A stretch of DNA of 26,971 nucleotides from UBA6544 sp049601975 (GTDB taxonomy: Bacteria > Pseudomonadota > Alphaproteobacteria > UBA8366), in the NCBI GenBank assembly GCA_049601975.1, contig JBMYRC010000050.1, positions 1 through 26,971 of the forward strand. The letters run 5' to 3'. The notes under the pieces are model-generated. The model worked only from the letters and a program-made list of their open reading frames with translations, was not told where the DNA came from and ran no database searches. This document shows, piece after piece, positions 15,636 to 24,034 of this stretch. A program made the translations under genes and the position numbers. Position 1 is the stretch's first letter, and the number at the start of each line of letters is the position of its first letter.

Positions 15636-16616
15636 CTAAGCCATCGCCTCGGCCAACAGCTCGAAGGATCGCACCCGTGCCTTGTGGTCCCAAATCGCTG
15701 CGGCGACCATGAGTTCGTCGGCGCCGGTGGCCTCGATCAATGGCGCCAGCTTGTCCTTGATTGTCGCCTTCGAGCCGTGAAACGAGCACGCCAACATTGA
15801 CGACGATTGCGATTTCTCCATCGGCGACCAGAAATCCTCGATGTCGTCGACGGGCGGCGGTAACTGTCCGCGTGTGCCGCGCACCATGCGGGTGAAATTC
15901 TGTTGCGGTGAGGTGAACAACCGCTTCGCTTCGTCCTCGGTGTCGGCGACAATGGAATTGCAGCCGACCATCACATAGGGCTTGTCGAGCTGTGCCGACG
16001 GCTCGAACCGCTCGCGGTAGACCGACACGGCCTGCATCAAGGCCTGCGGAGCGAAATGTGAGGCGAAGGCGTAGGGCAGGCCGAGTGCCGCGGCAAGTTG
16101 GGCGCCGAATAGGCTGGATCCGAGAATCCACAGTGGCACGTTGGTATCCTCGCCGGGAATAGCATGGATTGCCTGGTTCTCCTGTGGCGGGCCAAGCAGT
16201 GCTTGCAGCTCTAGCACGTCTTGCGGAAAATACTCTGACGCGCCTGGATCGCGACGCAGCGCTTGTAGCGTGCGCTGATCGGTCCCCGGTGCCCGTCCTA
16301 ACCCAAGGTCAATACGGTCGGGAAACAGCGTCGCCAAGGTGCCGAATTGTTCCGCGATGATCATCGGTGAGTGGTTCGGCAGCATGATGCCGCCGGCGCC
16401 AACCCGGATTGTGTTGGTGCCAGCCGCGACGTGACAGATACAGACCGCGGTAGCGGCACTGGCAATACCCGCGAGGTTGTGATGTTCGGCGAGCCAGAAG
16501 CGTGAAAAGCCAGCGGCTTCCGCGTGTTGAGCCAGGTCGAGCGCATTTGCCAGCGCGTCGGCCGGGGTGAATCCTTCGCCAATATTGGCGAGGTCGAGGA
16601 CGGAGAGTTTTACCAT
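15636..16616 (-). CDS. Luciferase-like (LLM) flavin-dependent monooxygenase, YhbW/MsnO8-like
   Basis: This 326-residue bacterial-luciferase-fold protein has FWLAEHHNLAGIASAATAV in the early barrel, then GAGGIMLPNHSPMIIAEQFG and RIDLGLGRAPGTD. These features characterise the single-component-like LLM group containing YhbW and MsnO8. It would use reduced FMN supplied by a reductase, which is not seen nearby. Start ATG 16616 fits the family N-terminus, although the ribosome binding site is not obvious. It ends 12 bases from the DppC-type permease in convergent orientation. In other genomes luciferase-like monooxygenases, peptide-type ABC transporters and the CMD/AhpD pair occur together, so this cluster may be a rearranged version of that arrangement. 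Confidence 0.9.
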   Translation of the reverse strand: MVKLSVLDLANIGEGFTPADALANALDLAQHAEAAGFSRFWLAEHHNLAGIASAATAVCICHVAAGTNTIRVGAGGIMLPNHSPMIIAEQFGTLATLFPDRIDLGLGRAPGTDQRTLQALRRDPGASEYFPQDVLELQALLGPPQENQAIHAIPGEDTNVPLWILGSSLFGAQLAAALGLPYAFASHFAPQALMQAVSVYRERFEPSAQLDKPYVMVGCNSIVADTEDEAKRLFTSPQQNFTRMVRGTRGQLPPPVDDIEDFWSPMEKSQSSSMLACSFHGSKATIKDKLAPLIEATGADELMVAAAIWDHKARVRSFELLAEAMA

Positions 16617-16675
16617 GGCGCCAATTTAGAGCATGCGCGCCGCCATACCAGCAAGCATCGATCTTAATAACAAAA

Positions 16676-16703
16676 CAGCGATGGCTCGCTGGAGCCACCG
16701 CTG
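16676..16703 (-). terminator. Rho-independent terminator after the peroxiredoxin gene
   Basis: A 12-position stem (CAGCGATGGCTC with GAGCCACCGCTG) has one A/C mismatch around a four-base loop. On the minus strand it is followed by TTTTGTTATT, just downstream of the stop at 16727. On the plus strand a TTTTTT run also follows a few bases later, so it could act in both directions. Confidence 0.8.
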
Positions 16704-16726
16704 CATATTTTTTCGATGCCGATGAC

Positions 16727-17380
16727 TTAGTTCGGCAGTTTTGCCTTGCGTAGATAAGGTGTGAGCGTTTCAAAGTCGCCAAACCTTGCCTTCGCATCTT
16801 CATTGCTGACATTTGCTGGGATTACAATGGCATCACCGACTTCCCAGTTAACCGGCGTCGCGACGCCATTTGCCGACGACGTTTGCAAGGCATCGAGTGC
16901 GCGCAATACTTCCGCAAAATTACGCCCAACCGTCATAGGGTATGTCATGGAGAGTTTGAGCTGTTTGTCGGGCCCGATGATAAACACCGAACGCACGGTG
17001 GCGCTGTCGGCGGGTGTGCGTCCATCCGGTAAATAAGCCTCCGCCGGAAGCATGTCGAACGACTTGGAGACCGCTAGCCCGTCATCGGCGATAATTGGGA
17101 AGTCAGGTGCGGCGCCGCCGATTTTTTCGATGTCAGCCTTCCAATTCCGATGGTCTTCGGCGCTGTCGACAGAGACGCCGATCACTTTAGTGCCGCGCTT
17201 CTTCCATTCCGCTGAGAGCTGTGCCACTGCGCCAAACTCGGTCGTGCAGACCGGTGTGAAATCCTTTGGATGCGAAAACAGGATCGCCCAATCGTCGCCG
17301 ATCCACTCGTGCAGCGACAGAGCACCTTGGTCCGTCTCCACTTTTAGATCGGGAATAGTGTCATTTATACGTAGGCTCAT
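16727..17380 (-). CDS. 1-Cys peroxiredoxin (Prx6-type)
   Basis: This 217-residue protein has the peroxidatic motif Pro38-x-x-x-Thr42-x-x-Cys45 (HPKDFTPVCTTEFG). It has no second cysteine, and it has the longer C-terminal domain of the Prx6 group (VNWEVGDAIVIPANVSNEDA). It reduces hydrogen peroxide and organic hydroperoxides in the cytoplasm using a thiol donor. The ATG at 17380 has GGGAGA about nine bases upstream. A 123-base gap from the dapB-like gene and its own terminator suggest an independent transcript. It may protect against peroxide released by the uncoupled flavin and iron oxygenases encoded around it. Confidence 0.95.
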   Translation of the reverse strand: MSLRINDTIPDLKVETDQGALSLHEWIGDDWAILFSHPKDFTPVCTTEFGAVAQLSAEWKKRGTKVIGVSVDSAEDHRNWKADIEKIGGAAPDFPIIADDGLAVSKSFDMLPAEAYLPDGRTPADSATVRSVFIIGPDKQLKLSMTYPMTVGRNFAEVLRALDALQTSSANGVATPVNWEVGDAIVIPANVSNEDAKARFGDFETLTPYLRKAKLPN

Positions 17381-17503
17381 ATTCTTAAGTCTCCCGTTTG
17401 AAAATTATTTTTAGCCGCGTGTATGAAGAAGGGTTAATGATCCTCCTCCCTCCCTTAATGACACATTCACGAAGTTGTGCTTATCAGCCGTGCTTTGGTC
17501 TTG

Positions 17504-18223
17504 CTAGCCCGCTAGCACCTCGGGAAGACCATAAAATCCCGGTCCCTTTGTCGTCAGCCATCGACAGGCCGCCAATAAAACATCCGTGTCGATTTCGGGA
17601 CGCGTCACATTGTGGCTGATACGGATTTCGTCGTTGTGGCCAGCAAAGATGATCTCATGGTTGCTATAGGCACCTCCTGCCCGCAGGGAGACGATTTCAG
17701 GCAGCGTGTCCTCGTTTCGTCCGGCCTGAATTCGCCGCGCGATTTCGGCGGAGGTGCCGCTCGGCGTATCTTTTTTCTCTCGGTGATGCACGCCGATCAC
17801 TTTGGCGTCGTATGCGGGACCAAGCTGGCCGGAAAGTGTTTCGAGAATGCTGAACAAGGTGGCGGCGCCCCAGGAAATATTTGGTGCGTAGAGAATTGGA
17901 ATACTGGCGGTGAAATCTTCAAGCGCTCCGAACTCCGTGTTTGTCGGCGCGGTCGTTCCTACGAAAAAGGGCCGCCCTGCGGCCGCGCACAGCGCCGCTA
18001 ATTCCAGCGTGCGTTCAAAATCCGTAAAGTCGAGGAGAACGTCGCACGCTCCGAGTGTGGACCCTGTATCATCGCTTAATGGCGCTTTACAGCCTATCGC
18101 CGCTATTTGAGATGATCGCACCAGGCCGGTGACAAAATCGACACCGTCCATGGCGTGTAGCGCATCTCCAACGCGGCGACCCATGCGCCCGGTCGCGCCG
18201 GAAAGTGCGACTTTAATGCCCAT
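17504..18223 (-). CDS. dapB: DapB-like dihydrodipicolinate reductase homologue
   Basis: This 239-residue protein has the NAD(P)H motif GATGRMGRR (9-17) and the substrate signature HHREKKDTPSGT (from 146). These correspond to His159-His160 and Lys163 of E. coli DapB. The canonical enzyme reduces hydroxy-tetrahydrodipicolinate in lysine synthesis. Here it is the third gene after a Baeyer-Villiger monooxygenase and a TfdA-like dioxygenase, with 32 bases between, which is not a lysine operon. It may be a paralogue with a new substrate or simply the displaced housekeeping copy. ATG 18223 is used with GGAGG ten bases upstream; a GTG at 18253 would add ten residues and reach almost to the preceding stop. 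Confidence 0.88.
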   Translation of the reverse strand: MGIKVALSGATGRMGRRVGDALHAMDGVDFVTGLVRSSQIAAIGCKAPLSDDTGSTLGACDVLLDFTDFERTLELAALCAAAGRPFFVGTTAPTNTEFGALEDFTASIPILYAPNISWGAATLFSILETLSGQLGPAYDAKVIGVHHREKKDTPSGTSAEIARRIQAGRNEDTLPEIVSLRAGGAYSNHEIIFAGHNDEIRISHNVTRPEIDTDVLLAACRWLTTKGPGFYGLPEVLAG

Positions 18224-18255
18224 CCGATAAATGCCTCCGGCGTCGGTTTTCACCG

Positions 18256-19158
18256 CTATCGATTCGAGGCGCTCGGCTGGAAGTCGTCCGCCAGATCGTC
18301 GCGCCCGGTCTCAACCAGCTCGCTCTCGGGCTCGCCCGCGACGCGTGTGTGGCGCATTATGCGTATTTCGCTGTGATCGTAGGGGCAAGCACGATGCAGG
18401 ATGCAGCGGTTGTCCCACATCATCACATCACCCGGTTGCCATTGATGGGCATAGGTGCGCGGGGGGCGTGCGGCGTATTCCAACAGATCGTCGAGCAGGG
18501 CCTGTCCTTCCTCGCGCGGCATGCCGGCGATCTCATAGGCATGGCGGCCGATGAAGAGCGATTTGCGTCCGGTGACCGGGTGAGTTTTCACCAACGGGCG
18601 CAACGGCGCGCCCTTGTTGTGATAGCCGTAGCCGTCGCCGCTTTTGAATTCAAAACCGTTCTTCTTCTGTGATTGATAGAGCGAGTGGTAGGCGGCGAGC
18701 CCTTCGATCTTGCCTTTGGTCTCATCGTCCAACTTGTCATAAGCATTGCGCATATCGGCGAGTTCGGTCTCACCGCCAGCGGACGGCACCTGGATTGCGG
18801 CTAGGATTGAGGCCTTAGCCGCGAGCGGCATGTAGGAGCTGTCCGTGTGCCAGCCTTCGTTTCCGCGCAAAGTCCGGAAGCGTGCTTCGTCCTTGCTGTA
18901 CGGTGTGCCATCTGCTTTCAGGTTGCTGATTGGGACCGCTTTCTTGGTCGGGTCCGGGCGGAGCAATTCCATATTACCGAAGCGTTCCGCAAAGGCGATT
19001 TGCTCGTCCTCGCTTAGGTGTTGGTCTGGAAATACCAATGCTGCGTATTCGTGGAAAGCCCCCTCGACGACGAGCCATTCGCCGGTGTCCATATCTCCGA
19101 GTTTGATGTCTGTGACAACCGCGCCGAAGCTGGCGGCGATGGGTGTGATTGTGGGCAT
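18256..19158 (-). CDS. TauD/TfdA-family dioxygenase, TfdA-like branch (fourth)
   Basis: This 300-residue protein has His104 and Asp106 (GWHTDSSYM) and His255 (WDNRCILH), the complete iron triad. Its GGETELADMRNAYDKL and FIGRHAYEIAGMP segments resemble TfdA, the 2,4-dichlorophenoxyacetate dioxygenase, more than taurine dioxygenase. In the 2-oxoglutarate-binding segment the order is Arg-His (IMRHTR) instead of the His-Arg seen in the other three copies, so the anchoring Arg is probably Arg269. An acidic 20-residue C-terminal tail follows. ATG 19158 has GGGAGG about eight bases upstream. The gene lies 62 bases after the Baeyer-Villiger monooxygenase and 32 bases before the DapB-like gene. Confidence 0.95.
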   Translation of the reverse strand: MPTITPIAASFGAVVTDIKLGDMDTGEWLVVEGAFHEYAALVFPDQHLSEDEQIAFAERFGNMELLRPDPTKKAVPISNLKADGTPYSKDEARFRTLRGNEGWHTDSSYMPLAAKASILAAIQVPSAGGETELADMRNAYDKLDDETKGKIEGLAAYHSLYQSQKKNGFEFKSGDGYGYHNKGAPLRPLVKTHPVTGRKSLFIGRHAYEIAGMPREEGQALLDDLLEYAARPPRTYAHQWQPGDVMMWDNRCILHRACPYDHSEIRIMRHTRVAGEPESELVETGRDDLADDFQPSASNR

Positions 19159-19220
19159 GCTGCGTTCCTCCCTTTCAAATCACGTTGGCCGACCGTTGGG
19201 TTGAGGCAAGTCTACGCCAA

Positions 19221-20840
19221 TCAGGCGGTGAATGTGAATCCCTTGTAACCACTGGCCGCAACCTCGTCGCACATCTCGTTGTATTTAGGCGCACCCGCCG
19301 CATAGAGCAGGAACTTCCGTTTGTCCCGGCCTTTGAGGTTTGGATTGATTCCCATGAACCAGGAATCGACCTTGGTAAAGAGTAACCGCTCTGACGTCTC
19401 GTGAACGTGCTCTGTCCATTCGCCCTCGGCGGCTTTCGTGGTGGCGACGTTGGTATGACCTTCATTTTGCATGTATTGGAGCAGGTCAGTCACCCATTCG
19501 ACATTTTGTTCGATGCAACGCGGAATATTGCAGAAGGTGGCAGCATTGTGCGGGCCCACCAGGGTGAACATGTTCGGAAACCCCTCGACCTGAATGCCGA
19601 GAAATGTGCGGGGTCCATCGACCCATTTGTCTTTCAAGGCAACACCGTCGACGCCCTGGAAATCGATCCGGTTGAAAGCACCGAGCACCGCGTCGAACCC
19701 GGTCGCGTAGATGATGTAGTCAAACTCGTATTCTCGTTCGCTGGTTTGCACACCTTTCGCCGTCACCCGCTCGATTGGTGTCTCGCGTACGTCCACCAGT
19801 TTGACATTGTCTTGGTTATAGACCTCGAAATAGCCGCTTTCGAGTGGCAGGCGGCGCGTGCCGAAGCCGTGGTCGTGGGGGATCAGTTTTTCGGCGACTG
19901 CGGGATCCTTCACCCGTTCGCGAATTTTATTTTTGATGAACTGGCTGATCGTCTCATTGGCGGTTTCATCGACCATGATGTCGCGATAATTGCCCATCCA
20001 GATGCCGAAGCCGCGCTCACTGTAGAGCTTTTCGTAAAACGATTCGCGCTCGTTCGGCGATTGATCGACGGCTTTTTCGCGCACAGGATTGTGGATAAAG
20101 GCGCCGTGCGAGGTTTTGCACTTGGCGAAGATCTCGTCATAGCTCGCCTTGATCTTCGCCTGTTCTTTGGACGTGATCAGCCCGTTATGCAGTGGCGCAC
20201 AATAGTTAGGCGTGCGCTGGAAAACCGTGAGATGGCCGACTGTCTTGGCGATTTCGGTGATCGCCTGCACGCCGGTCGCCCCCGTGCCGATAATGGCGAC
20301 GCGTTTGTTGTGGAAATCCACCGGCTCGTGCGGCCACTCACCCGTGTGGAAACTCTCGCCCTCGAAACCCTCGATCCCGTCGATGACTGGCATGACCGGG
20401 ACGGAAAGCACGCCGATAGCAGTAATCAGATAGCGGCTCGTCGCACGGCTTCCGTCCGCTAACGTGACGGTCCAGCTCCCTCGGGTTTCATCGAAGTGAC
20501 AGGATTTCACCATGCTATCGAATTGGATGTCGCGGCGTAGGTCGAATTTATCAGCAACGTAGTTTACGTATTTCAAGTTCTCGGGTTGGCCGGAGAAATG
20601 CTCCTTCCATTCCCATTCCTCTAACAGCTCCTTCGAGAAGGAATAGCCATAAGAGTAGCTCTCGGAATCGAAACGCGCACCCGGATAGCGATTCCAATAC
20701 CAAGTCCCACCAACATCGCTTCCAGCTTCGAAGACACGCACGGACATGCCGAGCTCCCGCAACCGGTATAGCTGGTACAATCCGGCGATCCCCGCGCCGA
20801 TGATGATGGCATCGAATTGATCGGAACTTTCCTCGGTCAT
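19221..20840 (-). CDS. Type I Baeyer-Villiger monooxygenase
   Basis: This 539-residue protein has the FAD motif GAGIAG (15-20), the GGTWYWNRYPGARFDSES segment (44-61), the diagnostic fingerprint FEGESFHTGEWP (159-170) and the NADPH motif GTGATG (185-190). The catalytic Arg is expected in FGTRRLP, by analogy with Arg337 of phenylacetone monooxygenase. Length matches that enzyme (542). Such enzymes insert an oxygen next to a ketone, giving esters or lactones. It is the first gene of a minus-strand group with a TfdA-like dioxygenase and DapB-like reductase. ATG 20840 follows a GAGAGAG stretch. Substrate could be a cyclic, aryl or steroid ketone; the sequence does not decide. Confidence 0.95.
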   Translation of the reverse strand: MTEESSDQFDAIIIGAGIAGLYQLYRLRELGMSVRVFEAGSDVGGTWYWNRYPGARFDSESYSYGYSFSKELLEEWEWKEHFSGQPENLKYVNYVADKFDLRRDIQFDSMVKSCHFDETRGSWTVTLADGSRATSRYLITAIGVLSVPVMPVIDGIEGFEGESFHTGEWPHEPVDFHNKRVAIIGTGATGVQAITEIAKTVGHLTVFQRTPNYCAPLHNGLITSKEQAKIKASYDEIFAKCKTSHGAFIHNPVREKAVDQSPNERESFYEKLYSERGFGIWMGNYRDIMVDETANETISQFIKNKIRERVKDPAVAEKLIPHDHGFGTRRLPLESGYFEVYNQDNVKLVDVRETPIERVTAKGVQTSEREYEFDYIIYATGFDAVLGAFNRIDFQGVDGVALKDKWVDGPRTFLGIQVEGFPNMFTLVGPHNAATFCNIPRCIEQNVEWVTDLLQYMQNEGHTNVATTKAAEGEWTEHVHETSERLLFTKVDSWFMGINPNLKGRDKRKFLLYAAGAPKYNEMCDEVAASGYKGFTFTA

Positions 20841-20897
20841 GGACTCTCTCGGCTATGCTGATCTTACATCGAGATATAGGCGTATATCAGGGAATCG

Positions 20898-21839
20898 CTA
20901 CTCCAACGGACGACGAGTGGATTGGACGCGGGCTGACGCAGCACGAGCGGAGGTGTGAAACTCTTCTAACTCACGGCCGAAACTACCAATCGTCTCGTCA
21001 AGGTCCGACGCGGACCAGAGTACCCCGATCGATTTACCATTGGATTGTGCAGAGGCTTGTATCATTTGAGCAATACTTTTAATGACTTCTGTCGCATCTC
21101 CGCTGACGGTTGCTGTCGTGCGAGCGATTTCCTGCGTGGCGGCCCTCTTTTCTTCAACGGCGGCGGCAATTCCAGTCGTCACACCACTCATTCGCTCGAT
21201 AACGGAGCTGACCCGGTCATTGGCGCCGACGGCGCCAATGACCGCTTGCTGGATACTTTGCACCTGGGTTGCGATTTCGTTCGTCGCATTTCCCGTCTAG
21301 TTGGCCAGGCTTTTGACCTCAGACGTGCAGACAGCGAAACCGTTACCCGCATCCCCGGCACGGGCGGCTTCAATTGTGGCGTTGAGGGCCAGTAGATTTG
21401 TCTGCTCTGCGATCTCACTGATCAGATTGACGATTTCGAAATCGGCGAAGTAATTCTTGAAGGCTTCCTCGACTTCAAGAAACAATGCTTGATGCGAAAC
21501 GCTAGTAATTACTTTCTTGGCAGCTTTGATCGCGCCGAGTAGCTGTTCGGTGTATTTCCTGGTCTCAGTTTCGGATTTCGTATCCCCCTTTTGCACGAAC
21601 TCTCAGGCGGCACGGATCATATTCAAGAATTTGGTCTCTATATCCGCGGCTAAGCTAAGCTTGATTACAGCAAACTCCATTTCTTCCACTTCATGGCCAA
21701 TCGTCACGAAATTTCAGAAGGACAAGGCCAGTACGAGGATAAAGACAGTGATCACCGATCCGAAACCGGCGGTGATTTTTGTCACAACCTTCCAGTTGGC
21801 GGTCAAGCGCATCAGGGATGAAAGAAAGGGTGTTTTCAT
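20898..21839 (-). pseudogene. Methyl-accepting chemotaxis protein, three in-frame stops and an internal deletion
   Basis: A single minus-strand frame runs from ATG 21839 (AAAGG about nine bases upstream) to TAG 20898-20900. It begins with a membrane segment (KITAGFGSVITVFILVLALS), then a helical sensor part, then the highly conserved receptor hairpin IAEQTNLLALNATIEAARAG. The frame is broken by TGA at 21714-21716, TGA at 21603-21605 and TAG at 21297-21299, yet homology continues in phase after each. Two fit C-to-T changes of CGA and CAG. The second membrane segment, HAMP domain and first half of the signalling helix are missing between FKNYFADFEIV and NLISEIAEQ. A functional receptor cannot be made. 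Confidence 0.9.
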
Positions 21840-21909
21840 TCTAAAACACCTTTGTGGAATGGAGGAGTGCTGGCGAATTCGATTAGGAATTGGCAAAAGC
21901 GATAAGCCA

Positions 21910-21945
21910 TTAATCATACATTATTAATGATTAATGTATGATTAA
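21910..21945. repeat. AT-rich 14-bp perfect inverted repeat
   Basis: The arms TTAATCATACATTA (21910-21923) and TAATGTATGATTAA (21932-21945) are exactly complementary around an eight-base loop. It stands between the 5' end of the receptor pseudogene and the 3' end of hyuB. It is far more AT-rich than the surroundings. It could be an operator, a transcript-end hairpin for hyuB or an integration footprint. Confidence 0.75.
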
Positions 21946-22020
21946 CGGAGTCCCACTCAGTTTTCGATTTGCTCTGAATTGGGTTGATGTCGAAGACAGG
22001 ATCGAGGCGGTGTTAGGTCG

Positions 22021-24033
22021 CTATTTTACCAAGGATCCGATCTGCGGATGTTCCGCCGCGATACCGGCGAAAGCTGAATGCACTACTTCTACGCCGCCGA
22101 TCTCCGATGCGTTCATGGCGTCGAAGATGCGGGCCTTTACGAAGAAGCGCCAATGGTTGGGAAGGGAGGCCATGATTTCGGTCATCGCGTCATAGGCTTC
22201 TGGGGTCCAGTAGCGTTCGTACTCTTCGCGTTCGGGACCAAAATTGAAATGAGTCTCGGCACCTTCGCTACTCCGCAATTTGGCGCGCAAGGTTTCGGTC
22301 GCACTTTCATCGACTGTTTCTCCGTCGATCACCACGCCGTAATCGGCGCGTGCCGCATCCAGAGATAGCGCGCTGCGTTCCACGTCGCGCAGAACGCGGC
22401 TCGGGTCCCGGTCGAGGGGATTGCCGCGCCCGCCGCCGCCAGGGCCGTAGAAGCGGATGACATCGCCCGGCTCCGCCGTCAGCGTGTCCTGATTGCCAAG
22501 GATTTCTTCCTTCGGTGTATCCGGGTTGCGGATGAAGTTGGAGGGGCTGCCCGCTTTACCGCCTAAGATACCCCAAGGACGGAAGCGGGTGCGGTCGCGA
22601 TTGCGCGCGGTGATCCGGGTGCCGGGAGAGAAGACCTTGAATTCGAGCCAAGTGCCGAGCCCGCCTCGATTTTCGCCCGCTCCACCGGAATCCGGTGCGA
22701 GGCCATAACGTACGATCTCGATTGGGACTTCCGCCTCGATCATCTCGACCGGCGTATTCTTGAGATAGGAGGCGTCGGCACCGGAGCCGTCGGGTCCGTC
22801 CGCGTGCGGCATCCCGCCCGCACCGCCAACCACGGGATCGATGGCGGCGATAATGCGCTTGCCGGTTTTGTTCTCGGTCGTCATCACATTGACGATGGAG
22901 CTGGAGCCCGCTGGGGCCGCTGGCATCCGGTCCGGCATAGCGAGGCCGAACGCGCCGAAGATGAGGCTCCGCAAGCGCCCACACGTGAGGCTCCGCATGC
23001 CGACGGCAGCGGGGTATTCCGGGTTCACCACGGTGCCTTTCGGCAGCACGCATTTGAAGGGACGCGTCAGGCCGATGTTCAATAGGATGTTCGGGTTCAG
23101 CGTGTAGAGTATGTAGTAGACCCCAACCAGCATCAGCGTGTGATGCGATGCACCCCCGGTCGGCACATTGATTGAGGAGGTCAGCTGTGGGTCGCAACCG
23201 GCAAAATCCAGTTCCGCTTCATCACCTTGGATCCGCAAGGTGAGGGCGAGGCGGCAGGGGTTGCGCTCGGTATCGGAATCCTCATCCGTGTAGTCGGAGA
23301 AGAAATATTCGCCGTCTGGGATTGTGCGCAGGATCTCCCGCGCCTGGTGCTCGGCGTAATCCATCAAGTCTTCGGTGCCTTGGCGGAAGACGTCGACACC
23401 GAACTTCTCGACCATCTCCTTGACCTTGCGCTCGCCGGTATTCATCGCACCGACAAAGGCTTTGAGGTCTCCCCAGTTCTGCTCGGGTTGGCGCACATTG
23501 GTCATCATGACCTGCAGCAACTCCTCGTTCAGCTCGCCCTTCTTGTATAGTTTGCAGGGCGTGAAGCGGATGCCCTCCTGGTGGATTTCGACGAGGGTAC
23601 GCGACAGGCTGGCTGGGACCGCGCCACCTATATCCGTGTTGTGGATATGGCCGCAGGTGTACGCCACCAACTCGCCCTCATGGAAAATCGGCTTCCACAT
23701 ATGGAGGTCCGGCGAGTGGGTCGAGACATAACCGCTATAAGGATCGTTGGTGAAGGCGATGTCGCCTTCCTCGTAGCCACCCGGCACCATGTCGAGAGCC
23801 GGGCCGTAATCCAGCCCCGGAAACCAGGTGGCACCGAGATCAAGCGGGATCGCGAAGGTCTTTCCCTGCGGCGTTAGCAACCCGATGGTGAAGTCTTCCG
23901 TCTCCTTCACGAAGGTCGAGTGGGCCGTGCGGTAGAGCGTATAGGCCATGCTCTCGGTCGCGGCGCGGCAGTGGTTTGCGAGGATTTCCAGCGTAACCTT
24001 GTCGACGGGCTCGGTGTTCGGGCGTTCGCTCAT
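22021..24033 (-). CDS. hyuB: Hydantoinase B/oxoprolinase-family subunit
   Basis: This 670-residue protein is longer than typical HyuB (about 500-600) because of a C-terminal extension after the GPGGGGRGNPLDRDP motif. N-terminal features include VKETEDFTIGLL and the metal-site-like NDPYSGYVSTHSPDLHMW, with HIHNTDIGG further on. In the canonical family this reads NDPYxGGTHxxD, so this belongs to a variant subgroup that includes acetophenone-carboxylase-like proteins. With HyuA it would carry out ATP-dependent hydrolysis of a cyclic amide, or carboxylation of a related substrate. The ATG begins one base after the hyuA stop (TGA-G-ATG), so translation is coupled. Substrate is unknown. Confidence 0.92.
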   Translation of the reverse strand: MSERPNTEPVDKVTLEILANHCRAATESMAYTLYRTAHSTFVKETEDFTIGLLTPQGKTFAIPLDLGATWFPGLDYGPALDMVPGGYEEGDIAFTNDPYSGYVSTHSPDLHMWKPIFHEGELVAYTCGHIHNTDIGGAVPASLSRTLVEIHQEGIRFTPCKLYKKGELNEELLQVMMTNVRQPEQNWGDLKAFVGAMNTGERKVKEMVEKFGVDVFRQGTEDLMDYAEHQAREILRTIPDGEYFFSDYTDEDSDTERNPCRLALTLRIQGDEAELDFAGCDPQLTSSINVPTGGASHHTLMLVGVYYILYTLNPNILLNIGLTRPFKCVLPKGTVVNPEYPAAVGMRSLTCGRLRSLIFGAFGLAMPDRMPAAPAGSSSIVNVMTTENKTGKRIIAAIDPVVGGAGGMPHADGPDGSGADASYLKNTPVEMIEAEVPIEIVRYGLAPDSGGAGENRGGLGTWLEFKVFSPGTRITARNRDRTRFRPWGILGGKAGSPSNFIRNPDTPKEEILGNQDTLTAEPGDVIRFYGPGGGGRGNPLDRDPSRVLRDVERSALSLDAARADYGVVIDGETVDESATETLRAKLRSSEGAETHFNFGPEREEYERYWTPEAYDAMTEIMASLPNHWRFFVKARIFDAMNASEIGGVEVVHSAFAGIAAEHPQIGSLVK

Positions 24034-24034
24034 C

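Noticed and set aside
19401..20462. A plus-strand open frame of over 350 codons opposite the Baeyer-Villiger gene
   Set aside because: It is antisense to a fully conserved enzyme and shows no domain of its own.
20898..21839. Selenocysteine or programmed readthrough at the TGA and TAG codons of the chemotaxis receptor
   Set aside because: Three stops of two kinds, plus loss of essential domains and no visible insertion element, fit pseudogene decay better.
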